Assembly (NCBI GenBank): GCA_025765595.1
Contig: JAIVFH010000047.1
Coordinates: 132,501-196,500, forward strand
Direction of reading: 5' to 3'
Length of the DNA stretch: 64,000 nucleotides
Source of the DNA: Obelidium mucronatum
Taxonomy: Eukaryota > Chytridiomycota > Chytridiomycetes > Chytridiales > Chytriomycetaceae
The translations under genes and the position numbers were made by a program. The stretch's first letter is position 1. Every line of letters begins with the position of its first letter. Below, piece by piece: positions 49,093 to 60,049 of this stretch. The notes under the pieces were generated by a model. That model was not told where the DNA came from. It saw only the letters and a program-made list of their open reading frames with translations, and searched no databases.

Positions 49093-50606
49093 GGGCAGGT
49101 TGGGTCCTGTATAATCTGCCCCAAACAATGAAGTTCCAGGTGATGAGGCAGGGATGGGAGATGCTACTATCGGCTGTCCAAGCAGATTACTGCTTTGGCG
49201 CGGAAACGTTCCTAAATTCCCTCCCACTCCTCCTCCTCCTCCCAGCATCTCATTGTCAGTAGCGCCAACCATATTTCCAGTAGCACCAGAAGCAGTAGCA
49301 ATCGCAGAAACAACATCAATCCCACTGCTGTGGTTGACAATACAATCAAGTTCCGCTTCCACGTTGCCAGCTTCCGCTGAATCCTGTAAAACACCAGCCT
49401 CATCTTCTTCTTCTTTTGAATCTTCATTTTCTTCTTCCTTTGCTTCGTGAAGAATCAATAGCGGGATTTGTTTACTTGAACCACTCGCCTCTTCACCAAC
49501 TGCCACTAAAACCGACCCACCCCGCCCCCCTCCCATCGACTTGGAATCAGAAATACTACTGAAAAAATCATCTCGTTCCACTAGAGAAGTTTTGCTTTTA
49601 TCCGTGTTTCCACTGACAATGGTGTCTGCACTCGTCGAAGCAACACCGTCGCCACCAGTGCTGCCGACAGGGGGTGCATCTCCATGGATATCGAAACTGC
49701 CTCGCTGATGCTGCCGCTGATGCTGCTTGCTACTGCTACCACGTCCAGAAGTAAACAACAACGCACCCAACCCAAGTGGAACAACACCTCGAATCGAATC
49801 ACCCATCGTTGTCGTTGCGGGAGTAGTGGTAGTATTAGTACCATCCGAATCGATTGTCCTCACGGTTCCACCGCCTGTAGAGTACCGAACAGCGGCTGCC
49901 GTATGTAGACCGTTTCGAGACTGCATTAGATTGTGCTGGTTTTGGCCATTACCACCACCACCTCCGCCGCCGCCGCCGCCGTGTATGATTTTCAGCAGGT
50001 CGCGTTGCTTTTTTGTTAAATCTATTTTTTTTTGTAAGTTCCCCTTCAATTATGGATATTCCCCCCCTCCACAAGAGGAAAAAAAAAGTGGATTTGGTTA
50101 TACATCGCCGTTGGTTATACGCCTTCCGAAACCATAATGCTTTCAAGTAAATGACCAAAGGAACGACAAAGTTGGCCGCAGTCACGAAAATCAGACTTCC
50201 CCAGACGTTGATGCTTAATAAATAGTTTCCAGTGAGAAATGGGATCGCTAGAATCCATGGTACCACGTATGTTAAAGAAATGTTGAATCCTGAATAAATA
50301 AATTTAAAAAAAAACAAAGAAAAGAATCAGAGGGGGGTTATTGGTAAAGAAAAGACGCAGAAGGATAATAATTAAAAAAAAGGAAACAAAAACCTTTATG
50401 CATGTGAAAGTTTTGATCCAAATTAGATCGTGTGACAAGCAAAAGAACAGGAATTGACATCATCAACACCATCATAGAAAACAAGTACCCAAATACTTTG
50501 CTCACGGTTCCTCCTTGAGAAACCATGACTGATATTAAATTTGAATCATTTGGAATTTGGTATGCAAGTGCGGCTGTGGGAAAAAATGTACGCTTAGAAA
50601 CTTAAC

Positions 50607-50639
<33 letters not shown>

Positions 50640-52385
50640 AGAAAAAAAATTTTTCCCCCCAATAAAAACATGTCAAACAAAAAACTCACGAAGGAGACCA
50701 GTCAAAATGTACGTTCCAAAACCAGCGCCAGTTGATATCCATATTGACTCTTGGATATTCACATCGGGTCTACGTACATTCACCCAAGCGGGTATTGTTT
50801 GTACAAAGGCGTAGTTGAGCATCACTACCCCAACAAGCCCGGCATAACTTTTTGAAAAAAAAAAAAACCAAATCAATAAAGCTTTTTTTTGAGAGTGAGA
50901 GAGACAGGTTATTTCTTTTTACCTTGATGCGTCACCAATAACCGGAACAAATTCAATGTGAAATCCAGAAATAAGAGCTACTACTATCCATTCCATAAAT
51001 ATAGCTAAAGTCAGCGTAAACGTCACTTGAAGGGGAGTCCGCATGTGAATGTAGGGAGTCAGCGACCAATCCGGAAATCAAGTAAAGAAGGAATACCTGT
51101 TTGAACCCAAATGAATTCAGTCAAAGGAAATATGCACATTGGTACAACAAGAAAAGCAACAGTCTATTGGTGTTGTTTTTTTTGTTGTTGTTGTTGTTGG
51201 TTAGTTGTTTTCTCCTGTTTTCTTGGGTATTTTCGATACCAAAAAGCCACTGGTCAACAGCATTTGCCTTGAAAAAGAGAAGCCAAAAAAAAAATTAGCA
51301 ATGGTTGGACAAGGAATAACTTACGTATTTGCAAAAGGTGATATGGAACTTCCATGTTCAGAGACACAGTGCCATGCCATTGCGTTGCTGGTGGCATTTG
51401 ATAATCCCAATGAAATACCACAAGTACGACCGAATGCATCAATAAATAGATTATCCATTGTCTGGGGAATGGTTTTGTAATAAGGTGTAAATGCAGGGGT
51501 GTTGTTGTCTGAAGGTGAAATCAAACCTGGCTAGATTGGATGATAGACGCCACGGCAAGTGCTTGCAGAGCACCATATAAACCAATTTGACCAATAATGT
51601 GGGCGACGGGGCCGAAATAAAAGTTGATGAGGGTTCCAAATTCCACAGTTCCTTGAAAATATCGGTTTCCAGGAATTGCTTGCATAGCTTCGACAATAAA
51701 GAGAGCACATAGAGATGATATCAACATGTAAATGAAGAAAAATGCAGTGACTGGTAGCCAGCCAGACTTTTTTTCGTTGTTGTAGGGGTGTCACAAAAGG
51801 TAAGTGCAAGGGTCATAACCCCTTCCAAAAGAAAGAGAAAAAAAAACCTGCTGAAATATGAGGGGCGTTTGGATGATTCCGATTCCTGCCATATTGTTGT
51901 AGATCAGAGATATTCCGCCAAACTAATAGGGGGTTGGGTGGTTTCAGTGACTGCTTTGTATCGAGAGAAAATATTGGGAGGGTATTCAAAGTCAAGATTC
52001 GATTGACTGATTCGAATATCGCTTCATAATGATTCGATAATGCTGAATAAGGGAATCGCGGGGGGCCAAGAATCGCGTGACGGCGCCACTTGTGAAAGTG
52101 AGATTACCTTTCCAACTGTTTTGGTTTGAACCGTCTAAGCTTCACAGTTACGATAGCGCCATCGAAAATGCACTCGAATTGAAATACCTGGACGTATCGG
52201 TCGGCGGAAGCGTGATCCGCGAGTCCCAACGCGGCAGCAGTTTTCCTGTCAACTTCGTCCGATATTGCCAGCACTGTGGTCGATTGACCCGTAGATAATC
52301 TGATGGGAGAGGGCTGGAAGGAGCTTGTGTAGTTGCCGTGGTTGAATGAGCCGGATCGCGATGGCGAAGGAGACGCGACGGTCAT
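46454..52385 (-). CDS. AAAP-family amino-acid transporter with giant cytosolic tail
   Basis: Starts at the ATG at 52385 (MTVASPSPSRSG); exon 1 ends near 52188 and splices to 51922 (FGGISLIYNNMAGIGIIQTP, typical first helix of the amino acid/auxin permease family). Nine or more small exons give about ten membrane helices (for example AHIIGQIGLYGALQALAVAS, GFGTYILTGLL, FGYLFSMMVLMMSIPVLLL, WGSLIFVTAANFVVPLVIYL). A large exon then encodes about 1,100 residues of low-complexity cytosolic sequence rich in Ser, Gly, Asn and Asp, with an N run coded by (GTT)n on the plus strand. The last exon (about 46690-46454) adds one more membrane helix (TLATACLIVTCCTAIVSFVY). Probably a vacuolar or plasma-membrane amino-acid transporter; the tail suggests a signalling or anchoring role. 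Its start codon is only 39 bp from that of the divergent GWT1 gene. Confidence 0.8.
49051..49095. repeat. (GTT)n trinucleotide repeat
   Basis: About 14 GTT units on the plus strand, encoding a run of Asn in the tail of the transporter on the minus strand. Likely length-variable. Confidence 0.9.
50608..50637. repeat. Poly(A) tract in intron
   Basis: About 30 A on the plus strand (T in the transcript) in an intron of the AAAP transporter gene, between two membrane-helix exons. Confidence 0.85.
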
Positions 52386-52424
52386 TACTTTCTTGGATAA
52401 ATAAATAAAAAAAAAGGAATCCAA
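52386..52424. promoter_or_regulatory. 39-bp divergent start-codon gap
   Basis: The only DNA between the ATG of the AAAP transporter (minus) and the ATG of GWT1 (plus). It contains ATAAATAAATAAAAAAAAA. Each promoter must overlap the other gene's transcribed or coding region, or the two share a core. Confidence 0.65.
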
Positions 52425-54507
52425 ATGGCTACAACGCGTGCACTCAAAGAGGCGTTCTACGCGGGACACTCTGGCGGCAGCATCTGGGAGGCGCAGGCGG
52501 TGATCCTGCACAGCGTGGTTAGTCTGGCCGGCAAACAACGAACAACAAACACCAACAAACAAACACCAGGCGGCGTACGCGCTCTACTGCAGCGTCGCGC
52601 GGCGGCTGCCCGCGGGCGTTGCACGCGTCCCGCTGGAGGCGCTTGTGCTCGCGGCGCCGCTGCTCGCCGCCGTGACGCTCGCCGCCGCTGCGCCCGCGCC
52701 GCTGGCCGCCGCCGTCGTGGCCGCCGCCGCCGCGAGCGTCGCTGCGCCCGCGCGCCGCCCGCGGCTCGAAGCTGCGGCGACTTCGGCGACATCGAAAACA
52801 TCGAAGCCAACAACGACAACGAGACGCCGCCCGTTCTCCGTCGTCTTCCGCGCCGTGCTGCAGCTGCTGACCGTCGTGTCGATTCTGGCCGTCGACTTCC
52901 GCGTGTTTCCGCGCAGATTCGCAAAGACGGAAACATTTGGCTATTCGCTGATGGATCTGGGCGTCGGTGGCTTCATCTTCTCAAACGGCTTTGTTGCCGG
53001 TCCACGCCTCAGGACCCACCAGAGCAGCATTGCAAAGTCCGTCGCCATCTCTCTGCCCATCCTCCTTCTTGGCTTTGCCCGCCTGGTTTCGACGCGCTCC
53101 GTGGAATACCATGAACATGTGTCGGAATACGGCGTGCATTGGAACTTTTTTGTTACTCTTGGTCTCATTCCCGTCTTGACTGCCATTCTGCAATCAATCG
53201 TCCCGAAAATGCACTTTGGCTTGATGGGCGCCGTCATTATGGCTATTTACGAATACGTTCTCACTCAACGAGGTCTCCAAGCCTATATTTTCGATGCAAA
53301 GCGCGAGGGCAACTTTTTTCAACTGAATCGAGAAGGAATATGCAGTTTCTTTGGTACGCACGCTATTCAAGCTGCCTGATTTCCTCCTTGTGCAAAAACC
53401 CCATGTTTACAATGGTTGCTTTATCAGGTTACTGGGCAATCTTTTTTGTCGCTGCACACGTTGGAGAGCGTATTCTGACAACTCCTGAGCAGCTGTCGAT
53501 GAAGGAAGCCCCAATACTAGCCGCTTACAACAGAAAGAAAAAGTCTGGAAACGCGTCAGACTCTGATGAGACAACGTCTCATGATGTTGCAGATCAGAAA
53601 GCGTCAAACGAATTTTCGATCGATTTAGTCAATATAATTGACTTGATCAGCATCTTGACGGCATTATTGACTCTGTTTGCATTTGTCAGATATGAATTGC
53701 ACCATCAAGTATCTCGTAGAGTGGTTCGTTTTTCGTTCATGTTATTAAAACGGCCTCTCTTCTGATCGAAAAACAAAGGCCAATATGTCGTATTGTCTCT
53801 GGGTCATTTGTGTTTCGTTATCGTTGGTTCTTGGAACTCTGCTCGTGGATTACCTATTCACGCAATGGTTTAATCCTGACGAAAGCAGTCTATTAGAGGC
53901 CGTTGTTATAACCGAAGCAGAGTCATCATCAACCACCAAATCAAGATCGAAAAGTAAATCCACAACTCGCGGAAGCCGCAGCATATCCAAAAATCAAGAC
54001 TTGCAGCAAAGGAGAAAAAGGAGTAAGAGTCACAGTCGAGGGATCAGTCAGGCTCGTGGACGATCAAGGTCAAAGCAGGTCCCTCTAGATGGTGCTGATG
54101 ATCAGGAAACCAAAGTTTCTGAGCAGCACAGAATCAAACTTGAAGCCGTCAAGGAATATATTCATCGGTTAAGAACTCCACTGATATTTGATTGTATAAA
54201 CCGAAATCAATTGGCAGTGTTTTTATTGGTGCAGTTTCCTGTTTGTGGTTTTTTAAATTCATTTGTTTGATGACCAAAAAAAAAAAAAAAACAGGCAAAC
54301 ATCCTAACGGGTCTTGTCAACTTATCGATCGATACTCTTTCAGTACCCTCCCATGTCGCAATGGGTATTCTGGTGGCTTACCTGGCTGTTGTGATTGCAG
54401 CTGCCGTCTGGTGGAATGAAATGGGATGGAACTTGAATTTGAATTCCTTTGTAATAGGAGGTGGTAGTAGCGCCAAGAAAAGATCTAAAGTTGATAAAGT
54501 AGAATGA
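52425..54507 (+). CDS. GWT1: GPI-inositol acyltransferase (GWT1/PIGW)
   Basis: ER enzyme that acylates the inositol of GlcN-PI during GPI-anchor synthesis. Five exons, 52425-52517, 52570-53353, 53428-53720, 53779-54228 and 54295-54507, sum to 611 codons. Family signatures: KEAFYAGHSGGSIWE at the N-terminus; ILAVDFRVFPRRFAKTETFG and SLMDLGVGGFIFSNGFV in the core; HVSEYGVHWNFFVTLGLIPV; and ANILTGLVNLSIDTLSVPS at the C-terminal end. Multi-pass. Two low-complexity parts stand out: an Ala-rich GC-dense segment in exon 2 and an Arg/Ser-rich loop (KSRSKSKSTTRGSRS and RSKSHSRGISQARGRSRS) in exon 4. The last intron ends in a run of about 16 A directly before the acceptor AG. Complete; diverges from the AAAP transporter. 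Confidence 0.95.
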
Positions 54508-54571
54508 TGATGGCTTTATTATTTTATGTGCCGATTGATTCTCCTTTTTTTATTACTCAAAAAAAAAAAAA

Positions 54572-54941
54572 ATGGCTGGACGAACACTTCAAGACAAACC
54601 AACCTCGATCCTTGGCTCTATTGCACAGTATGTAGCCATCTCCCTGTTTTCTTTTGGTTCCCAGGAGCGCTTTTGGTTGCATGCATTCAGCTCAAGATGC
54701 CAATGCAACCTGCTCTTTGGAGATGACGATTCTCACACTGTTAAAAACAGAGAAGTCCTGCACCCTGAGAATGGAAAGATTGTCTTTCACGGAGGAATCT
54801 TTGCGATTGCAGTATGGCTCTTCAGTGCTCACGGCGAATCTTTGGCTTTCTAAAGGACCCATCAACCCAAAAAAAACTGCAACAACTTCAAAAAGGAAAA
54901 CAAAAAAAGCAAGGAAGACGGAAAATCAAATAAAGCCATGA
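54572..54941 (+). CDS. Possible small basic protein, unrecognised
   Basis: Two exons are possible: 54572-54627 and 54665-54941, joined by a GTATGT...CCCAG intron of 37 bp, giving 110 residues (MAGRTLQDKPTSILGSIAQ onward) that end in a Lys/Arg-rich tail (SKRKTKKARKTENQIK). Without splicing the first frame also stays open for 93 residues. No family was recognised and no membrane segment is clear. Its place between convergent genes and its orientation allow a real gene, but chance cannot be excluded. Confidence 0.35.
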
Positions 54942-55097
54942 GAAATCATTACCCTTTCATCGTAGACAAACCACTATTTTGGATCACTCTTAAATCTCAA
55001 AGTTCCTCCTTAAAAAAACCAATCCGGCACCATAAACCCCAACCTTTTTTTTTCAGGGATCATCATTGTTACAGAAGTGATTCATTTGTTGTTTTTT

Positions 55098-56608
55098 TTA
55101 TTCATTTCCAGTCATATGCCCATCCACAACTTTTGGTGTTAACCTTGGACTCCCACCACCAGCACCACCACCATTGTTCATCCGTTCCACCATTGCACAT
55201 ACTCGCAATCCCAATTGTATTAAATCAAAATCCGTCAGCGTCATTCCTCGATCCAATTGCTCCTGTCGGATTTGTTGCCCAAGATATGGAATACTGTTGA
55301 TTTCATTGTTGTAGTCAAGCTCCACAAGGTCCAGTGGTGTACTGCTACTAATACTACAAGCACTCGCCGTAGTCGTTGTTGTTGCTGTTGTCGTCGTTTT
55401 TCCAGGCTGTTTTGTCTTTTTGCCTCGTTTTTTCCGTCGACCCGAGGATCGAGGATTTGATGGAGTGGTTACAGGGTTACTGCTGCTGGTGGCGACGGCG
55501 GTACTTGCTTGTAACTGTTGCGGGTGTTGGACAAGCGGAGATTGTTGTTGATGTGGTTGGTGCGGTATATCAATGTCCATCATACCATGCCGTTGTTGTT
55601 GTTGTTGGTGTTGTTTTTGTTGTTGCTGTTGCTCCGGTGTGTTCAGGCATATCTGGTCAACACCTAGTTCTACTTCTTGATGCAGTTGATTTTTCTGGTA
55701 TTCTTGTTGTCCTTGTTCTTGTTGTTTTTCAAGTTCAAGTTCAAGTTCAATATCGTCCGACTCCCCACTAGACTCGAAAACGCCATCCTCTTCATGAATG
55801 CCCCCAAATCCTCGTATACACTCTGTTGGTTCATAATACGTGCACGTCCTCAATTGTTCGTCATACGGAGGAAATAAGAGGTCAAAGATTACAACATGAT
55901 CACTTTCTGCAGTGAAGGAATGCAGATTGGGGGTATTACTGTTGATTTCAAGAATACTTTGAAGACCATCCGTTTCGCCGCTTATGATTGAATCTCGAAT
56001 CAGGCGGCCGGGGATATGGTTGTGGTTGTTTGGGACTGAGGGTGGTTGTGTTGTTGTCGAATGTCGCAGCGGTTTCGTGGTGGCGGGGGTGGTTGTGGGG
56101 GACCGTGTATCGATGGATTCGGGACCGGTTGTTCCTATGGCGCCGTGTTGCTGTTGATTTGTACACTTTGATGACTCGTGTTTGTCCAGCAGATCATATG
56201 TGCGTACATGCAAATCCCCATATATAACTCGACTTTTTTTTTTTGTTGTTGAAACCACAAGGTCAATCTTAAAATAAGCACATTGAAAAAGAAAGCCCAA
56301 GGAGGAAAAGTTTACCTGAACACAGTCATATCTGGATGCGAATGCACGGGCAGCGTTGCACCTTTCTGAAGTACAAACAGACACATTGTCACGCACTCCG
56401 AGCCCCACACGTGGTAATACTCGATCGGTTCAGCAGATGGAATCTGAGTTTTTTTTTGTTTTTTCCTTGTTTTTTCAGCTTGAGCACAGTGACGCAGCGT
56501 GACTCACACGAACAGCAACCATCGACGGCGTTATCTTCAGCAGCAGCGCCCGCAGCACCGCCGCAACCGCCCCGGCGTTTTCCAGCGCCCTTGTTTGGCT
56601 CTGCTGTG

Positions 56609-56639
<31 letters not shown>

Positions 56640-56780
56640 CATCGCCGCCAGGCCCAGCCCGTCGCCGGACTTCATCGCCGCCATCCGGTCGTCGGCGGTC
56701 CGCCCCGGTCCGTACAGAATGTCATGCAACCGCTGCGCCAGCAACGCCGTTGCAATCAGGACCTGCTCTTCCACGGTTAG
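55098..56780 (-). CDS. ADO: Thiol dioxygenase, ADO / plant cysteine oxidase family
   Basis: Non-heme iron enzyme family (2-aminoethanethiol dioxygenase and N-terminal cysteine oxidases), which in plants and animals serves as an O2 sensor through the Cys/Arg N-degron pathway. Exons: up to about 56780-56508, 56443-56317 and 56232-55098. The cupin core is IEYYHVWGSECVTMCLF, KGATLPVHSHPDMTVF (two His ligands), spliced to SRVIYGDLHVRTYDLLD, then NLHSFTAE (third His) and VVIFDLLFPPYDEQLRTCTY. The N-terminal exon has EEQVLIATALLAQRLHDIL and a Q run. Low-complexity inserts (Thr-rich after YDLLD; Gln/His-rich and a basic KKRGKKTKQ patch in the C-terminal half) make it much longer than plant or animal members. 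The start is unresolved: the frame upstream of 56783 meets a stop without an ATG; the first in-frame ATG lies near 56687. Confidence 0.82.
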
Positions 56781-57014
56781 CAAGGTGAGTCACCATGCGT
56801 CATGATGAATCCAGACCATTTTTCCACAACTTCGGATTTTCTATTTTATGGGTTGCTTGCTTACTGATAAGTCAAAACAGTGTAAGAACCATACTTTGTT
56901 TTCTTTTATTGATTCACACTACACTACAAGGCCAGCACATTGCGTCAAAACACTTAAATCGAAAAATGGAAAAGGGATATACCAAATACAAGGAAAAAAA
57001 AATTGACAAAGATT

Positions 57015-60000
57015 TCACAATGCAAATTCTGATAGAGGGCAGAAACGTTCCCGATGACTTGCCGCCCCACAACGGAGACAAACGTGGCGGAATCGGCATC
57101 GATTTTCATCTGCATCACACTTCACTGTGGTGAAAATAAAACATAGATTCAGTCAAGTACCAGCCAAATAAACGGATTCCGACTTACAATTGTTGTAATC
57201 GCGACAAATACCAGATCTTTCGGTTTCTGTCAAAAGAGAACTGCCGTCATAGATGCTCATTGAACTGGGTCCACTCAAACTGTTCTTTTTCTTTCCCTCG
57301 TATCCACCATACCCCGTACTGTAAACACTTTGTCCCATCATCAATTGTTGGGGCATGTAAGGATCGCGGCCGCCTGTACTTCCTGCACTTCCCGCACCAC
57401 CAGCAACCACCCTCATCGCAGCAGCAGCCGCTGCAATGTGCATTGGATGGTCGCCTCCTCTCATCCCTAAAGCTTGCTGTTGTTGCCCCTGCATTGGAGG
57501 TGGTCCAACGGACATACCAATTCCTCCATGGCTATACAAAGACGATGTAGTATAAGGCAGTGGTGGCAGCAACGATCCGTTTGAAAGATTAGGGGTGGTC
57601 GCCGTGGAAAGTGCCCCAGAGTTTGACATGCTAACCGTGCCACCAGCAGTTCCCGAACTTGTAGAACTGCTGGGAAGACTGTGGGTCAATTGTAGCTCCA
57701 AGCGAAGCAAATCATCGTCTGCTACTCCTTCGGATCGACGTTTCGCAATGTATTCTGCCAGATAGTTGTCCAAGTTTTCGGGACAAATAATGGACGGATG
57801 TGAAGCACCACAACGGATGCACTCGTGCAAACGACGGCAGTCCATGATACGACACGTACCAGCCGAGTTCCAAGCTATAGATTAAGTTTTTTCATGTTAA
57901 GCTGGTGTTTTGATTGAGACGAGAATTATAAATACTGTACCAAAGCAGAATTCAGATCCCCCCAGTGGCCTGATAGGACAGACGCGCAAAGTGTGGTGCT
58001 TCGATGCACATCTGAGACATCTGTGTTCACGGTAGCAACCTGTATTGCATTCTGGCACGGCAAAAAAAAAGCATATTCGTGAGATTTCGAACACTGAGTC
58101 AAAAAAAAAAGCCTTTACCTTCCATGTTCCACTTGACACACACGTTACGATCTTTTTTACATAGAATAACTGGATGTCCACCTCCACATCGCACACATGC
58201 ATGCTGGGCTTTGCACCCTTCACTTCCAGTTCCCAAGCACTGACCACGCTGGTATGACACGCAAGCGACAGAGCTACCCAAAGGCAAACTATCAAGTCGA
58301 GCACTATCAATACGAGCCGCAAGTGAGACGTCAGCCGCTGCTTGTGGGGACAGTGGATTTCCACCCACCAATTGAACACCGCCAACAGTTTGGAGGTTAA
58401 CTCCAAGGGAAGCACGTCGGTAAGACGAGAGTTCCGATACTTTGTTGGGAGTTGAAAGGGGGCCGGATGAATGCAATCGAGTTATTGTCACAGCAGGAAA
58501 CGTAAATGTAGCACTACTACCCCCAGATTGCTGCTGGGCAGTTGGAATAAACGATGGCATCGGTCCATTATCAGCGGTAGCAGCAGCAGCAAGCACTTGA
58601 TCAAGGTTTGACATCGAATCAGCCCTGTTGTTCGCATCTTCATCAGCCAAGGCAGCAGCAGTGTCGGATAGATTGAGGTAGGTAAACTCGTCTAACGCAG
58701 AAGCGTCATTAATTTCATCTGCAAGGTTTTTGACATCATCTTGATCTGCTGACGCCAGGTCGTTCTCGTCCAGACTGGTATTTGCACTGCCTCCCATCCC
58801 CGATTCCGTTGAGAATCCAAACGCATAGCCTGGAGAAGAATGTCGACGTGTGTTCATCAGTGAGTGAAGTCCAGAATTCTGCTGCTGGTGCTGTAAATTA
58901 AAGTGCTGCTGGCCCAACGTACTCGGTCCAAACAAATCCATGTCATCCTCAAACAAATCCCCAGACATCAAACTACCCAAATTTCCACGACTGGAATTAG
59001 AACCAAAGCCACTGGAATGTGGCGGAGTTGCAACACTAACCCGGCGCTTCACGTCTTCTCCATCCCACATTCTCTTTCTTAACCCATCCAATCGCTCTCG
59101 CAAATGTTTCGCAACGGCTACAACGGCACTTCTTTCCATGATAGCTAAATCAAGCTCCCGTCTGCGCTCACGTTGGACAACTTGAGCAGCATGTAGAGCC
59201 GCGATTGCACGTTGGCACTCCATCTCCAATGCGGCGCTCTGTTTTTCATAGCTTTCCAGTTCCTTGAGAGTCAGTTTATGTTCCAACTGAAGTGTTTTAT
59301 GCAAGGTAGACGCGACTTGAGAACGTAACAGTGACTTGTGGTTATTGTTACCATGACTGCTGTCATTGCTATTTGCTTGGGGCGGCAACGGGGGTGGAGA
59401 GTGAACCACAGAAGGAGATGGAGACAAAAGTCCAGTATTGTTATTGCTGCTGGCTGTAACAGTAGATCCTTCGGGATTGTTCTTGCTGAGTGCTTGCAAT
59501 TTCTCAGAATCAATGAGCACCAGAGGACTTTCATCACGGGGTAAGCTACTGGGAGACCCAGAAATTCCAAATGAATTGTTGGCGGATGTGCGTCGTGCCA
59601 AAAGAGTTCGGATTCCGCCGTGTTTCTCCAGTGCGTTTTGCGAAAAGGGGGCAGAGCCGGGAGTATTACTGTCAAGAAGAGAAGGCGAAGCAATGCTGCT
59701 GTTGCGTGAATATAAATGCATTCAGTGACATTAAACGCAATGCTTGGCATTTGGGAGGCACAAAGGCAATGCTTCCCAACCAAACCGCCATCCCCAGAAC
59801 TCTAATACACGAAAGAAACACATACCTCGGTGTTCCGGAAAGCATCTGTTGCTGGTACTGGCTCTGCGGAGTCGTTGCCGCGCCATGCAGCGGCGGGCAC
59901 TCAGACGAATCGTCGGAATCATCAGAATCTCCGCGTCTGCGTTCACTTTCGGTTGAATGGTCGTATGGACTGTGGCCAAATCCCTGTGGTTGGTGGTTGT

Positions 60001-60030
60001 TGAGTGGTTGGTAAGCGAGTGAGCACTGAG
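57015..60030 (-). CDS. Protein with four tandem CCCH+CCHC zinc modules
   Basis: Five or more exons. N-terminal part: disordered and acidic (GDSDDSDDSSE, about 59930), then Ser-rich sequence and a coiled coil (LEHKLTLKELESYEKQ and about 70 residues). Four Cys/His modules follow, separated by introns or linkers: CVSYQRGQC...HACVRCGGGHPVILC (about 58150-58260), a second with CYREHRCLRCASKHHTLRVC (about 57965-58050), a third with CRRLHECIRCGASHPSIIC (about 57780-57855) and a last with CRFRHVCLRCGAASHRERFC (about 57030-57090). Each combines a CCCH-type finger with a CCHC knuckle. The last exon (ending at 57015) joins CRDYNN to KCDADENRC through a phase-matched intron. Probably binds single-stranded nucleic acid; no named family was recognised. 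The 5' exon is not resolved; the frame runs to a stop near 60080 without an ATG. Confidence 0.65.
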
Positions 60031-60049
60031 CACATTCACGCGAAATATA

